DNA of 64,000 nt from Bacteroidaceae bacterium. Its GTDB lineage: Bacteria > Bacteroidota > Bacteroidia > Bacteroidales > Bacteroidaceae. This document shows positions 58,186 through 64,000 of the stretch, piece by piece. How positions within the stretch are numbered: position 1 is the stretch's first letter; the number at the start of each line of letters is the position of its first letter. A program made the translations under genes and the position numbers. The notes beneath the pieces were generated by a model that ran no database searches, was not told where the DNA came from, and saw nothing but the letters and a program-made list of their open reading frames with translations. The stretch lies in assembly GCA_017453465.1 (NCBI GenBank), contig JAFTEV010000033.1:1-64000 (forward strand), in the 5' to 3' direction.

Positions 58186-58362
58186 CTATTTATTTTGCCG
58201 CAGAAAACTCCACAGCATACGGCCCTGCCAGAGAAAGGCAAGGAAGAAGAGCAGCATATAAATCCAGCCAAGTCCCTCAAGGTAGAGCCACACACTGACT
58301 CCCAGACAGAAGGCAATGCCAACGAGGGACAGGACGAGAAAGGCGAGTTTCAGCTTTTCCAT
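58186..58362 (-). CDS. 58-residue membrane protein coupled to cysS
   Basis: Start ATG complementary to 58360-58362, overlapping the cysS stop as TAATG. The protein begins [18 protein letters not shown] and has two hydrophobic segments (about 5-22 and 28-46) with a basic end, RMLWSFLRQNK. The second begins GLGWIYMLLFFL. No family recognised. The stop-start overlap and absence of any gap argue for a real, translationally coupled gene. Confidence 0.7.
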   Translation of the reverse strand: MEKLKLAFLVLSLVGIAFCLGVSVWLYLEGLGWIYMLLFFLAFLWQGRMLWSFLRQNK

Positions 58363-59891
58363 TACTTATTCAGTTTCCAGGTGAAGCCATCCTTGGTGTC
58401 TTTGACCTCAAAGCCGAGGGCGGCGAGGTTGTCGCGTATGTGGTCGCTGGTGGCCCAGTCCTTGTTTTGCTTGGCCTTCATGCGCTGCTCCAGAAGCATA
58501 TCGACAACGTGGCCAAAGGCTTCCTCACGGGCGGCATTTGACTGCCCTGCAGCACCCGGTGCTTGCAGTCCGAGCAGGTCGAAGACCCAGAGCGAGAAGA
58601 ACTCGCGAAGGGCCTTGAGTGCGTCTGCCGTAATAGCGGCTTTCTTGTCGGCTACACTATTGATGAGACGGCAAGCCTCAAAGAGATGGCTGATGACAAT
58701 AGGCGTGTTGAAGTCGTCGCACATGGCATCGTAGCACTGCTGCGCAAGGGACTGGACAATTTGACCATCTACAATTTGGCCATTGGCAGCTTTGCCATTG
58801 CCCGAAGACGAATTGTCCAATTGTAAATTGTCTGATTGTAAAATTCTCCATGCGTCCATCAGTCGCTCCAGTCCCTTCTCGGCAGCTTGCAGGGCTTCGT
58901 TGGAGAAATCGACGGTGGAGCGGTAGTGGGCTTGCAGGATGAAGAAGCGGATGGTCATGGGGCTGTAGGCACGCTCCAGCTGTGGGTGGTCGCCGCTGAA
59001 AAACTGCGGCAGGGTGATGAAGTTGCCGAGCGACTTGCCCATCTTCTGGCCATTGATGGTAATCATGTTGTTGTGAATCCAGTATTTCACCATCTGGTCA
59101 CCCTGGCTGGCTACGGCCTGTGCAATTTCACATTCGTGGTGGGGAAAGACGAGGTCCATGCCGCCGCCGTGGATGTCGAAGTGGCTGCCGAGGTACTTGC
59201 GCCCCATGGCCGTGCACTCGCAGTGCCAGCCGGGGAAGCCGTCGCTCCAGGGACTGGGCCAGCGCATGATGTGTTCGGGCTGGGCTGCTTTCCATAGGGC
59301 GAAGTCTGCCTGATTCTTCTTCTCCCCCACTCCAGCCAGTTCGCGGCTGGCATCCTTGGTGTTTTCGAGGGAACGGCCAGAGAGAATGCCGTATCGGTGC
59401 ACCTTGTCGTAGGCCGCTACGTCGAAGTAGATGGAGCCGTTGCTTTCGTAGGCAAAACCGTTGGCGAGGATTTCCTTGACGAGCTGGATTTGCTCGATGA
59501 TGTGCCCCGTGGCGTGTGGCTCGATGCTGGGAGGCAGACAGCCGAGGGCAGCCATGGCATCGTGGAAACGGTTGGTGTAGTATTGGGCTACCTCCATCGG
59601 CTCCAGCTGTTCCAGCCGGGCTTTCTTGGCTATCTTGTCTTCGCCCTCGTCGGCATCGTGTTCCAGGTGGCCCACATCGGTGATGTTGCGGACGTAGCGC
59701 ACCTTGTAACCCAGATGCTGGAGGAAACGAAAAATAATGTCAAACGTGATGGCTGGACGTGCGTGCCCCAGGTGTGCGTCGCCATAGACGGTGGGTCCGC
59801 AGACGTACATCCCTACATGTGGGGCGTGGAGCGGACGGAATACTTCCTTCTGTCGTGTCAGTGTGTTGTAAACGTAGAGTGCTTGTTCCAT
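58362..59891 (-). CDS. cysS: Cysteinyl-tRNA synthetase
   Basis: 509 residues from the ATG complementary to 59889-59891. The class I motifs are [10 protein letters not shown] (HIGH) near 37-46 and KMGKSLGNF (KMSKS) near 275. Zinc ligands include the Cys of [18 protein letters not shown] and the PHHECE stretch. The C-terminal helical DALR domain is present. Residues about 349-379, at the junction to that domain, are encoded by AATTGT-type spacer repeat sequence and read as a Asn/Gln/Gly/Ser linker, absent from typical CysS as far as I know. Its promoter overlaps the divergent phosphatase promoter. Confidence 0.95.
   Translation of the reverse strand: MEQALYVYNTLTRQKEVFRPLHAPHVGMYVCGPTVYGDAHLGHARPAITFDIIFRFLQHLGYKVRYVRNITDVGHLEHDADEGEDKIAKKARLEQLEPMEVAQYYTNRFHDAMAALGCLPPSIEPHATGHIIEQIQLVKEILANGFAYESNGSIYFDVAAYDKVHRYGILSGRSLENTKDASRELAGVGEKKNQADFALWKAAQPEHIMRWPSPWSDGFPGWHCECTAMGRKYLGSHFDIHGGGMDLVFPHHECEIAQAVASQGDQMVKYWIHNNMITINGQKMGKSLGNFITLPQFFSGDHPQLERAYSPMTIRFFILQAHYRSTVDFSNEALQAAEKGLERLMDAWRILQSDNLQLDNSSSGNGKAANGQIVDGQIVQSLAQQCYDAMCDDFNTPIVISHLFEACRLINSVADKKAAITADALKALREFFSLWVFDLLGLQAPGAAGQSNAAREEAFGHVVDMLLEQRMKAKQNKDWATSDHIRDNLAALGFEVKDTKDGFTWKLNK
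58754..58847. repeat. AATTGT-type spacer repeat inside cysS
   Basis: GGACAATTTGACCATCTACA on one side and AATTGTCCAATTGTAAATTG on the other form the same opposed AATTGT units seen at 15380-15430 and 53925-53945, here in frame in a coding region. Confidence 0.7.
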
Positions 59892-59920
59892 GAGGTAATG
59901 TGCTTTCTTTTTCTGTTTTT

Positions 59921-59957
59921 TTTGCAAAGTTAGTAAAAAAGGTGTTACCTTTGCAAA
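59921..59957. promoter_or_regulatory. Overlapping divergent promoters of cysS and the PafA-like gene
   Basis: Two TTTGCAAA palindromes at 59921-59928 and 59950-59957. On the plus strand TTTG (59921-59924), 21 nt, TACCTTTGC (59946-59954). On the minus strand TTTG (59954-59957), 21 nt, TAACTTTGC (59924-59932). Each palindrome is the -7 of one promoter and the -33 of the other, so the two should compete. Confidence 0.75.
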
Positions 59958-60025
59958 AAAATCTAACGAAACATTGTTTCTCTCCCCATTTTAACTCTTA
60001 ACTTTTAACTTTTAACTCTGTGTTT

Positions 60026-61717
60026 ATGGTGACTTACAGACAATCACTCGCTTTTTGCGGACTCTTTTTGATGGGCATTCTTCAGGTTTGTGCCCAGCAG
60101 GTGAAAGAACTGGCTGAGCGGCCCAAGCTCGTTGTCGGCATCATGGTGGACCAGATGCGGTGGGACTACCTTGTGCGCTATTATGAGCGGTATGGCGATG
60201 GCGGCTTCCGCCGCATGATGGCCGAGGGCTACAACTGCAACCGACTGAACATAAACTACCTGCCAGCAGTCACGGCGGTAGGCCACACGGCGGTCTATAC
60301 AGGCACAGTGCCAGCCTTCAGCGGCATCATCAGCAACAGCATGTACTTCGACGGCGAATGGGACACCCCTGTGCGGGACAATACCGTGGAGCCTGTAGGC
60401 ACGAAGAGGAAGGACGGCAAGGCTTCGCCCCACCGACTGATGTGCACAACCATGACCGACGAACTGCGGCTGGCCACCAACTTCCGCTCGAAGGTCATCA
60501 GCATCAGCACGAAGGACAGAGCCTCGGTGCTGCCTGGCGGACACTGTGCGAATGCTGCCTACTGGATGGACTCGAAGTCGATGGACTTCATCACATCTTC
60601 TTATTATATGAAGGAACTGCCCGGCTGGTTGAAGGCGTTCAACAAGCAGAAGTTGGGCGAAAAGTATCTGAAGGAATTTGGCCGCAAGCAGGGAAAGGAC
60701 GGCCAGTGGGAGGCAGACTTCTGGCAGCTGCTCTACGAGGAAGACAGCTATGTGCAGTCTGCCGAAAAACAGGCCGACTACTACGACCAGCGCACAGGCA
60801 CCATCCTGAAATACACGCCGTGGGGCAACACGCTGCTGGCCGATATGACCATTGCCGCCATCGAGGGCGAACAGCTGGGCAAGAACCCTGCCGGTGTGCC
60901 CGACTTTCTGGCCATCAGCTTCTCTTGCACCGACATGATTGGTCACAGGGTGGGACCCAATGCACCATGGATTGAAGACACTTACCTGCGGCTGGACAAG
61001 GACATCAAGCGCATCCTGGACACGCTCGACCAGCAAGTGGGACGCGGCCAGTACGTGGTGTTCCTCTCTGCCGACCATGCTGGCAGTCACAACGTGAAGT
61101 TCCGCAGAGAGCACGGCATTCCCGCTGGCACCTGGGCACCCTACCGCATCATCAAGGAACTGAACGACAAGCTGAAGGCTGCGTTTGGCCTGACGGAAGA
61201 CGTGATTCACGGTGTGGAAGACCACCGAATTTTCTTCAACAACGAAGCCCTTGCAAGACAGCAAAACCGCACAACCGCACAACCGCATAACCGCACAACC
61301 GTAAAACAACAGTGCATCGACCTCTGCATCGACATTCTGCAAAAGAAAGAAAACGTGGCATACGCCTTCGAGCCTATCAAGATTCCTGCCTACATACCCG
61401 AACCAATCCGCACGATGTGCATCAATGGCTATTGCCCAGGGCGTTCAGGCGAAATACAGATTGTGCTGCAACAAGGCATCACCGAAGACTATGACGACGG
61501 CTACAAGAAAGACTACAATGGCATCCCCGTTGGCACCAACCACGCCGTCTGGTCGCCCTACGACACACACATCCCGTTCATCGTCATGGGCAAAGGCATT
61601 CGCCATGCCTGGGACGAAAAGAGCTACACCGTCAACGACATTGCGCCTACCATCTGCTCCCTGCTCCAGATTCAGCAACCCAGTGCCTGTGTAGGGAAAG
61701 CGATAGAGGTAAGGTAG
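60026..61717 (+). CDS. PafA-like alkaline phosphatase-family protein
   Basis: 563 residues from the ATG at 60026 (a GTG six bases earlier is possible). Signal peptide about 1-25. Metal and catalytic residues fit the PafA group: VDQMRWDY near 40, the Thr nucleophile in YLPAVTAVGHTAVYTG near 76-91, Asn in ISNSMY, Lys/Arg in STKDRASVLPGG, CTDMIGHRVG near 305, LSADHAGSHN near 350 and NHAVWSPYDTHIPF near 505. It should release phosphate from varied monoesters in the periplasm. An in-frame stretch (about 413-428, RTTAQPHNRTT) is encoded by spacer repeat DNA. Confidence 0.92.
   Translation: MVTYRQSLAFCGLFLMGILQVCAQQVKELAERPKLVVGIMVDQMRWDYLVRYYERYGDGGFRRMMAEGYNCNRLNINYLPAVTAVGHTAVYTGTVPAFSGIISNSMYFDGEWDTPVRDNTVEPVGTKRKDGKASPHRLMCTTMTDELRLATNFRSKVISISTKDRASVLPGGHCANAAYWMDSKSMDFITSSYYMKELPGWLKAFNKQKLGEKYLKEFGRKQGKDGQWEADFWQLLYEEDSYVQSAEKQADYYDQRTGTILKYTPWGNTLLADMTIAAIEGEQLGKNPAGVPDFLAISFSCTDMIGHRVGPNAPWIEDTYLRLDKDIKRILDTLDQQVGRGQYVVFLSADHAGSHNVKFRREHGIPAGTWAPYRIIKELNDKLKAAFGLTEDVIHGVEDHRIFFNNEALARQQNRTTAQPHNRTTVKQQCIDLCIDILQKKENVAYAFEPIKIPAYIPEPIRTMCINGYCPGRSGEIQIVLQQGITEDYDDGYKKDYNGIPVGTNHAVWSPYDTHIPFIVMGKGIRHAWDEKSYTVNDIAPTICSLLQIQQPSACVGKAIEVR
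61262..61308 (+). repeat. ACCGCACAACCGC repeat inside the PafA-like gene
   Basis: AAAACCGCACAACCGCACAA, CCGCATAACCGCACAACCGT in tandem, the same units as the spacers at 17140-17253 and 26144-26272. The reading frame stays open. Confidence 0.82.
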
Positions 61718-61880
61718 GGGGAAAGTGAAGAGTGAAAAGTGAAGAGTGAAAAGTGAAGAGTGAAAAGTCTGATTAAGTGAAAAGTGAAGAGTGAAAAGTG
61801 AAAAATCTAAGTTACTGGGGCTAAACGCAGCCTAATGCCGACTAAACTGTAACTTAGATTTTTCACTTTTCACTTTTCAC
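61718..61880. repeat. Spacer hairpin of AGTGAAAAGTGAAG units
   Basis: Fills the convergent gap. Tandem GTGAAGAGTGAAAAGTGAAG leads to AAAAATCTAAGTTA, a 34-nt centre, then TAACTTAGATTTTT and TCACTTTTCACTTTTCACTT. It likely terminates both genes. Confidence 0.8.
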
Positions 61881-62424
61881 TTCCCTTGCACATACTAAAC
61901 TCGCATCCGCAATACAACTGATTATAGAAACCATTCACCTTCAGCAACTCGTTGCGCCGTTGCTGAAGGCCACCTTTACGCCAGTTGCGGCCATCGAAAC
62001 GGATGCCGCCACCCACTTGTTCCACTGCCCACTGCCCTGCGGCATTGATTTGCTCCAGCGACTTCCAGCGGCTGCTGGCCAGCGTGGTGGTAAACTCTTC
62101 CAGCCCCAGCTCCTTGCACTTCCTCGCCGCACGCAGCAGACGGTACTTGAAGCACAGCAGACAACGGCTGCCTCGCTCTGGCTCATGCTCCAGCCCCTTC
62201 ACACAGCAAAGCCAAGCCGCGTGGTCATAATCGTCGTCGATGATGTCCAGCCCCAGCTTGGCCGCATAGCGAGTAAGCTCATTCTTTCGGATAAGGTACT
62301 CCTCTTCAGGATAAATGTTCGGATTGCAGTAGAACAGCGTAGGCCGCACCTCATTCTGCAACATCCACTCAATGATTGCGCTCGAACACGGCGCACAGCA
62401 GCAATGCAGTAAAACACGTTTCAT
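61870..62424 (-). CDS. queH: Epoxyqueuosine reductase QueH
   Basis: 184 residues from the ATG complementary to 62422-62424. It performs the last step of queuosine synthesis, reducing epoxyqueuosine in tRNA. MKRVLLHCCCAPCSSA with the CCxxC set at the start, DYDHAAWLCCVKGLEHEPE near 70-88, RCLLCFKYRL near 91-100 and the C-terminal YCGCEFSMCK provide the cysteine clusters for iron-sulfur binding. It belongs to the DUF208 family, the cobalamin-independent replacement for QueG. It has its own promoter; queA is elsewhere in the window. Confidence 0.93.
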   Translation of the reverse strand: MKRVLLHCCCAPCSSAIIEWMLQNEVRPTLFYCNPNIYPEEEYLIRKNELTRYAAKLGLDIIDDDYDHAAWLCCVKGLEHEPERGSRCLLCFKYRLLRAARKCKELGLEEFTTTLASSRWKSLEQINAAGQWAVEQVGGGIRFDGRNWRKGGLQQRRNELLKVNGFYNQLYCGCEFSMCKGSEK

Positions 62425-62448
62425 AACCAGCGTTTCTTTTTCTGGCCA

Positions 62449-62480
62449 CAAAGGTACGACCTTTCCACGAAGTACACAAA
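62449..62480 (-). promoter_or_regulatory. queH promoter
   Basis: TTTG (62477-62480), 20 nt, TACCTTTG (62449-62456) on the minus strand, 24 nt before the start codon. Confidence 0.7.
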
Positions 62481-62481
62481 A

Positions 62482-62509
62482 ATCCTCCGAACTTCACAGC
62501 CCAGAGGAT
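62482..62509 (-). terminator. Short hairpin followed by a U tract
   Basis: On the minus strand ATCCTC, 16 nt, GAGGAT then TTTT. It would end transcripts from the 36-residue gene just before the queH promoter. Its loop contains GGGCTGTGAAGTTCG, repeated at 62550-62564. Confidence 0.5.
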
Positions 62510-62561
62510 ACGAAAAAAACACTAATTTTATTAATTATTATTACCTCGCCGAACTTCACAG

Positions 62562-62577
62562 CCCGGTTTTTACCGGG
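62562..62577. repeat. CCCGGT/ACCGGG hairpin next to a direct repeat
   Basis: A 6-bp stem with a 4-nt loop. It adjoins CGAACTTCACAGCCC at 62550-62564, which repeats 62488-62502. Confidence 0.5.
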
Positions 62578-62622
62578 AAGCCAAATCACTGCATCCATAC
62601 AGAAAAAGCGCAGGGACTCTGG

Positions 62623-62733
62623 TCATTCCACGATAAAGTCGTTAGGAAGTTTATAAGACTTCTTTAATTCATACAAAAGCCATATTAATATGAATATAAA
62701 AACAACAGATATAATTAGTAATACTATATTCAT
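62623..62733 (-). CDS. 36-residue single-pass membrane peptide
   Basis: ATG complementary to 62731-62733, stop at 62623. The first 21 residues (MNIVLLIISVVFIFILIWL and onward) form one membrane segment, followed by YELKKSYKLPNDFIVE, a basic-then-acidic tail on the cytosolic side. This N-out or N-in single-pass layout is typical of regulatory small membrane proteins or type I toxins, but no antitoxin RNA is proven. It is flanked by hairpins on both sides. AT-rich. Unrecognised. Confidence 0.55.
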   Translation of the reverse strand: MNIVLLIISVVFIFILIWLLYELKKSYKLPNDFIVE

Positions 62734-62742
62734 GGCGGAGAA

Positions 62743-62768
62743 GCACAGGGCGCCGGAACGCCCTGTGC
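62743..62768. terminator. GC-rich hairpin behind the coiled-coil protein gene
   Basis: GCACAGGGCG and CGCCCTGTGC, 10-bp perfect stem with a 6-nt loop, 10 bp past the stop. No U tract is evident. Confidence 0.6.
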
Positions 62769-62778
62769 GCTACTCTAT

Positions 62779-64000
62779 CTATTTCACTAAAATCTTCTTC
62801 ACGACACCATTCGTGTAACGGACAATGTTGATACCCTTCTGGAGTCCAAGCAGTGGAGCACCAGCCATAGAGTAAACAGCCTCAATCTCCATGCCGTCCA
62901 GCGAAGAGAGCGACTGAATGTCAGTGGCAACAGGGTCGGTCGTCGGGTTCAGCACGATAGAAGTAACCTTGGCTGTTGAACCCCAGTTCACCTTGATAGC
63001 ATTGAGGTGAACATACTTGTAAATAGAGAAGTCAACGTCAACATAACCGTCATCGCCAATCGTTGGTCTGAGTTCGTACCAGATGCTGGTGTCCTCTTCA
63101 CGGTTGAAAATCACGCGGAGCGAAGCACCAGGTTCACCAAAGATACGCATCACTTCCGCGCCCGTGATGTTAGCATAGTCTGTGTTCGTAACATTGCTGC
63201 TACCATAGACCACGCCACCGCTTTCCACCTCTGTGCCATACTCGGCAGCATCCCAGTAAGGATTGTTGCTGACAACAGTGGCAACAGGACCTACACCGCT
63301 CCAACTCTTGAACAAGTCTTTCGTCAGTTCAGTGTCAGAGAACTCATAGATTTCTGGTTGCTGGCTTGCCTCATACTCTGCTTGAGCTTTGGCGGCAGCC
63401 TCGGCCAGTGCAGCGATTTCAGACTTCACGGCTTCGGCCTGAGCCTTCACTTCGTCCAGCTTCTCGGCAAGAGTTACTTCGTCGTAAGCCTGGGCAACAG
63501 CCTCTTCCAGAGCGGCAACATTCTGAGCCACGGCTGCAACGCCTTCTTCCTGGGCAGCAGCCACCTCAGCAGCATAGCCAGCGATGGCTTCCTTCACAGC
63601 CTCCAACTCGGCCTTCACTGTATTAACCTGCTCGTCAGCCTCAGCCTTGGCAGCTTCGTTAGCAGCAATCTTGGCCTGTTCAGCCTGCTCAGCCTCGTAT
63701 GCAGCCTGTGCAGCAGCAGCAGCAGCCAGATAGCTCACAAAGTCATTCTTCACTGTCTCGATGTCGGCCTTAATCTCGTCCATCTTCTCAGGCAATGTCA
63801 ATGCAGCATAGTTCTCGGCCACCTTCGTAGCAAGAGCAGCCACCTCCTGATTCAGAGCCTCGGTCTGTTCTGCCATAGCGTCCTTCACTTCCTGAGCATA
63901 GCCATCCACAGTCTGCGCAGCAGCATCAATGGCTTCCTGATTCTCTGCCAGAATAGCCTGCAACTCAGCCATGGCAGCCTCGTTAGCAGCAATTTGAGCC
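62779..64000 (-). CDS. Secreted coiled-coil protein with Por-like tail (N-terminus outside window)
   Basis: The frame is open to the right edge, so the start is missing; 406 residues are visible. The N-terminal visible part is Ala/Glu-rich coiled coil built from repeats of about 100 residues, seen in pairs such as YAALTLPEKMDEIKADIETV and YDEVTLAEKLDEVKAQAEAV. A beta domain of about 130 residues follows, then a tail with AVYSMAGAPLLGLQKGINIV and NGVVKKILVK, related to the Por-type C-terminal signal. It probably forms an extended surface structure. Partners unknown. Confidence 0.8.
   Translation of the reverse strand, partial: AQIAANEAAMAELQAILAENQEAIDAAAQTVDGYAQEVKDAMAEQTEALNQEVAALATKVAENYAALTLPEKMDEIKADIETVKNDFVSYLAAAAAAQAAYEAEQAEQAKIAANEAAKAEADEQVNTVKAELEAVKEAIAGYAAEVAAAQEEGVAAVAQNVAALEEAVAQAYDEVTLAEKLDEVKAQAEAVKSEIAALAEAAAKAQAEYEASQQPEIYEFSDTELTKDLFKSWSGVGPVATVVSNNPYWDAAEYGTEVESGGVVYGSSNVTNTDYANITGAEVMRIFGEPGASLRVIFNREEDTSIWYELRPTIGDDGYVDVDFSIYKYVHLNAIKVNWGSTAKVTSIVLNPTTDPVATDIQSLSSLDGMEIEAVYSMAGAPLLGLQKGINIVRYTNGVVKKILVK

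Noticed and set aside
57718..58298. Small frames between thrA and the 58-residue gene
   Set aside because: They read through the TAGGCAAT palindrome or the thrA 5' end in the wrong frame.

Overview
The window is about 64 kb of a Bacteroidales chromosome, most likely Prevotellaceae from a gut or rumen habitat (inferred from gene content, no 16S is present). Supporting signs are promoters of the form TTTG-N19-21-TAnnTTTG, a fused SecDF, BlaI/M56 signalling, PafA-type phosphatase, Por-like C-terminal tails, short MKKxYxxP proteins and many secreted glycan-degrading enzymes. Most genes lie on the minus strand. No complete rRNA or tRNA gene, insertion sequence or CRISPR array was seen.

Layout. 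1-400: the start of an ATPase_2-type gene, a tRNA-like 3' fragment and a strong hairpin. 400-10533: a BlaI/M56-protease operon followed by a lipoprotein, a thioredoxin-like protein without cysteines, a small exported protein, a CGPC thioredoxin-like protein and an outer-membrane barrel; the protease, the lipoprotein and the CGPC protein share an extracytoplasmic beta domain. 10792-12611: PadR regulator and PspC membrane protein. 13214-15191: birA and queA. 15433-30048: tandem SGNH esterase, lipoprotein, secreted proteins, and a GH31 / GH43 / clan GH-A multidomain cluster with no SusC/SusD pair. 30245-31968: SIMPL protein and BASS transporter. 31985-35334: an AT-richer Sau3AI-like restriction-modification operon, probably acquired. 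35800-46394: secreted metalloprotease, SecDF, endonuclease/exonuclease/phosphatase protein, rhomboid, HU, lipoprotein and a DUF2264/GH154 protein. 46479-57845: one long co-directional run of thrA, an apgM-like gene, thrC, a PgpH-like HD phosphohydrolase, two SGNH proteins and an MBOAT acyltransferase. 58186-62424: a 58-residue membrane protein, cysS, a PafA-like phosphatase and queH. 62623-64000: a 36-residue membrane peptide and a partial secreted coiled-coil protein.

The most unusual feature is the spacer DNA. Many intergenic gaps are filled from stop codon to start codon by palindromic or short-tandem repeats of several families, and some families occur as near-identical distant copies. 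Some of this material also lies inside genes: it supplies the start and signal peptide of three genes in the BlaI/M56 operon and forms linkers in the M56 protease, CysS and the PafA-like phosphatase. Three secreted proteins also end in a paired motif resembling the helices of dockerins but without the calcium loops.
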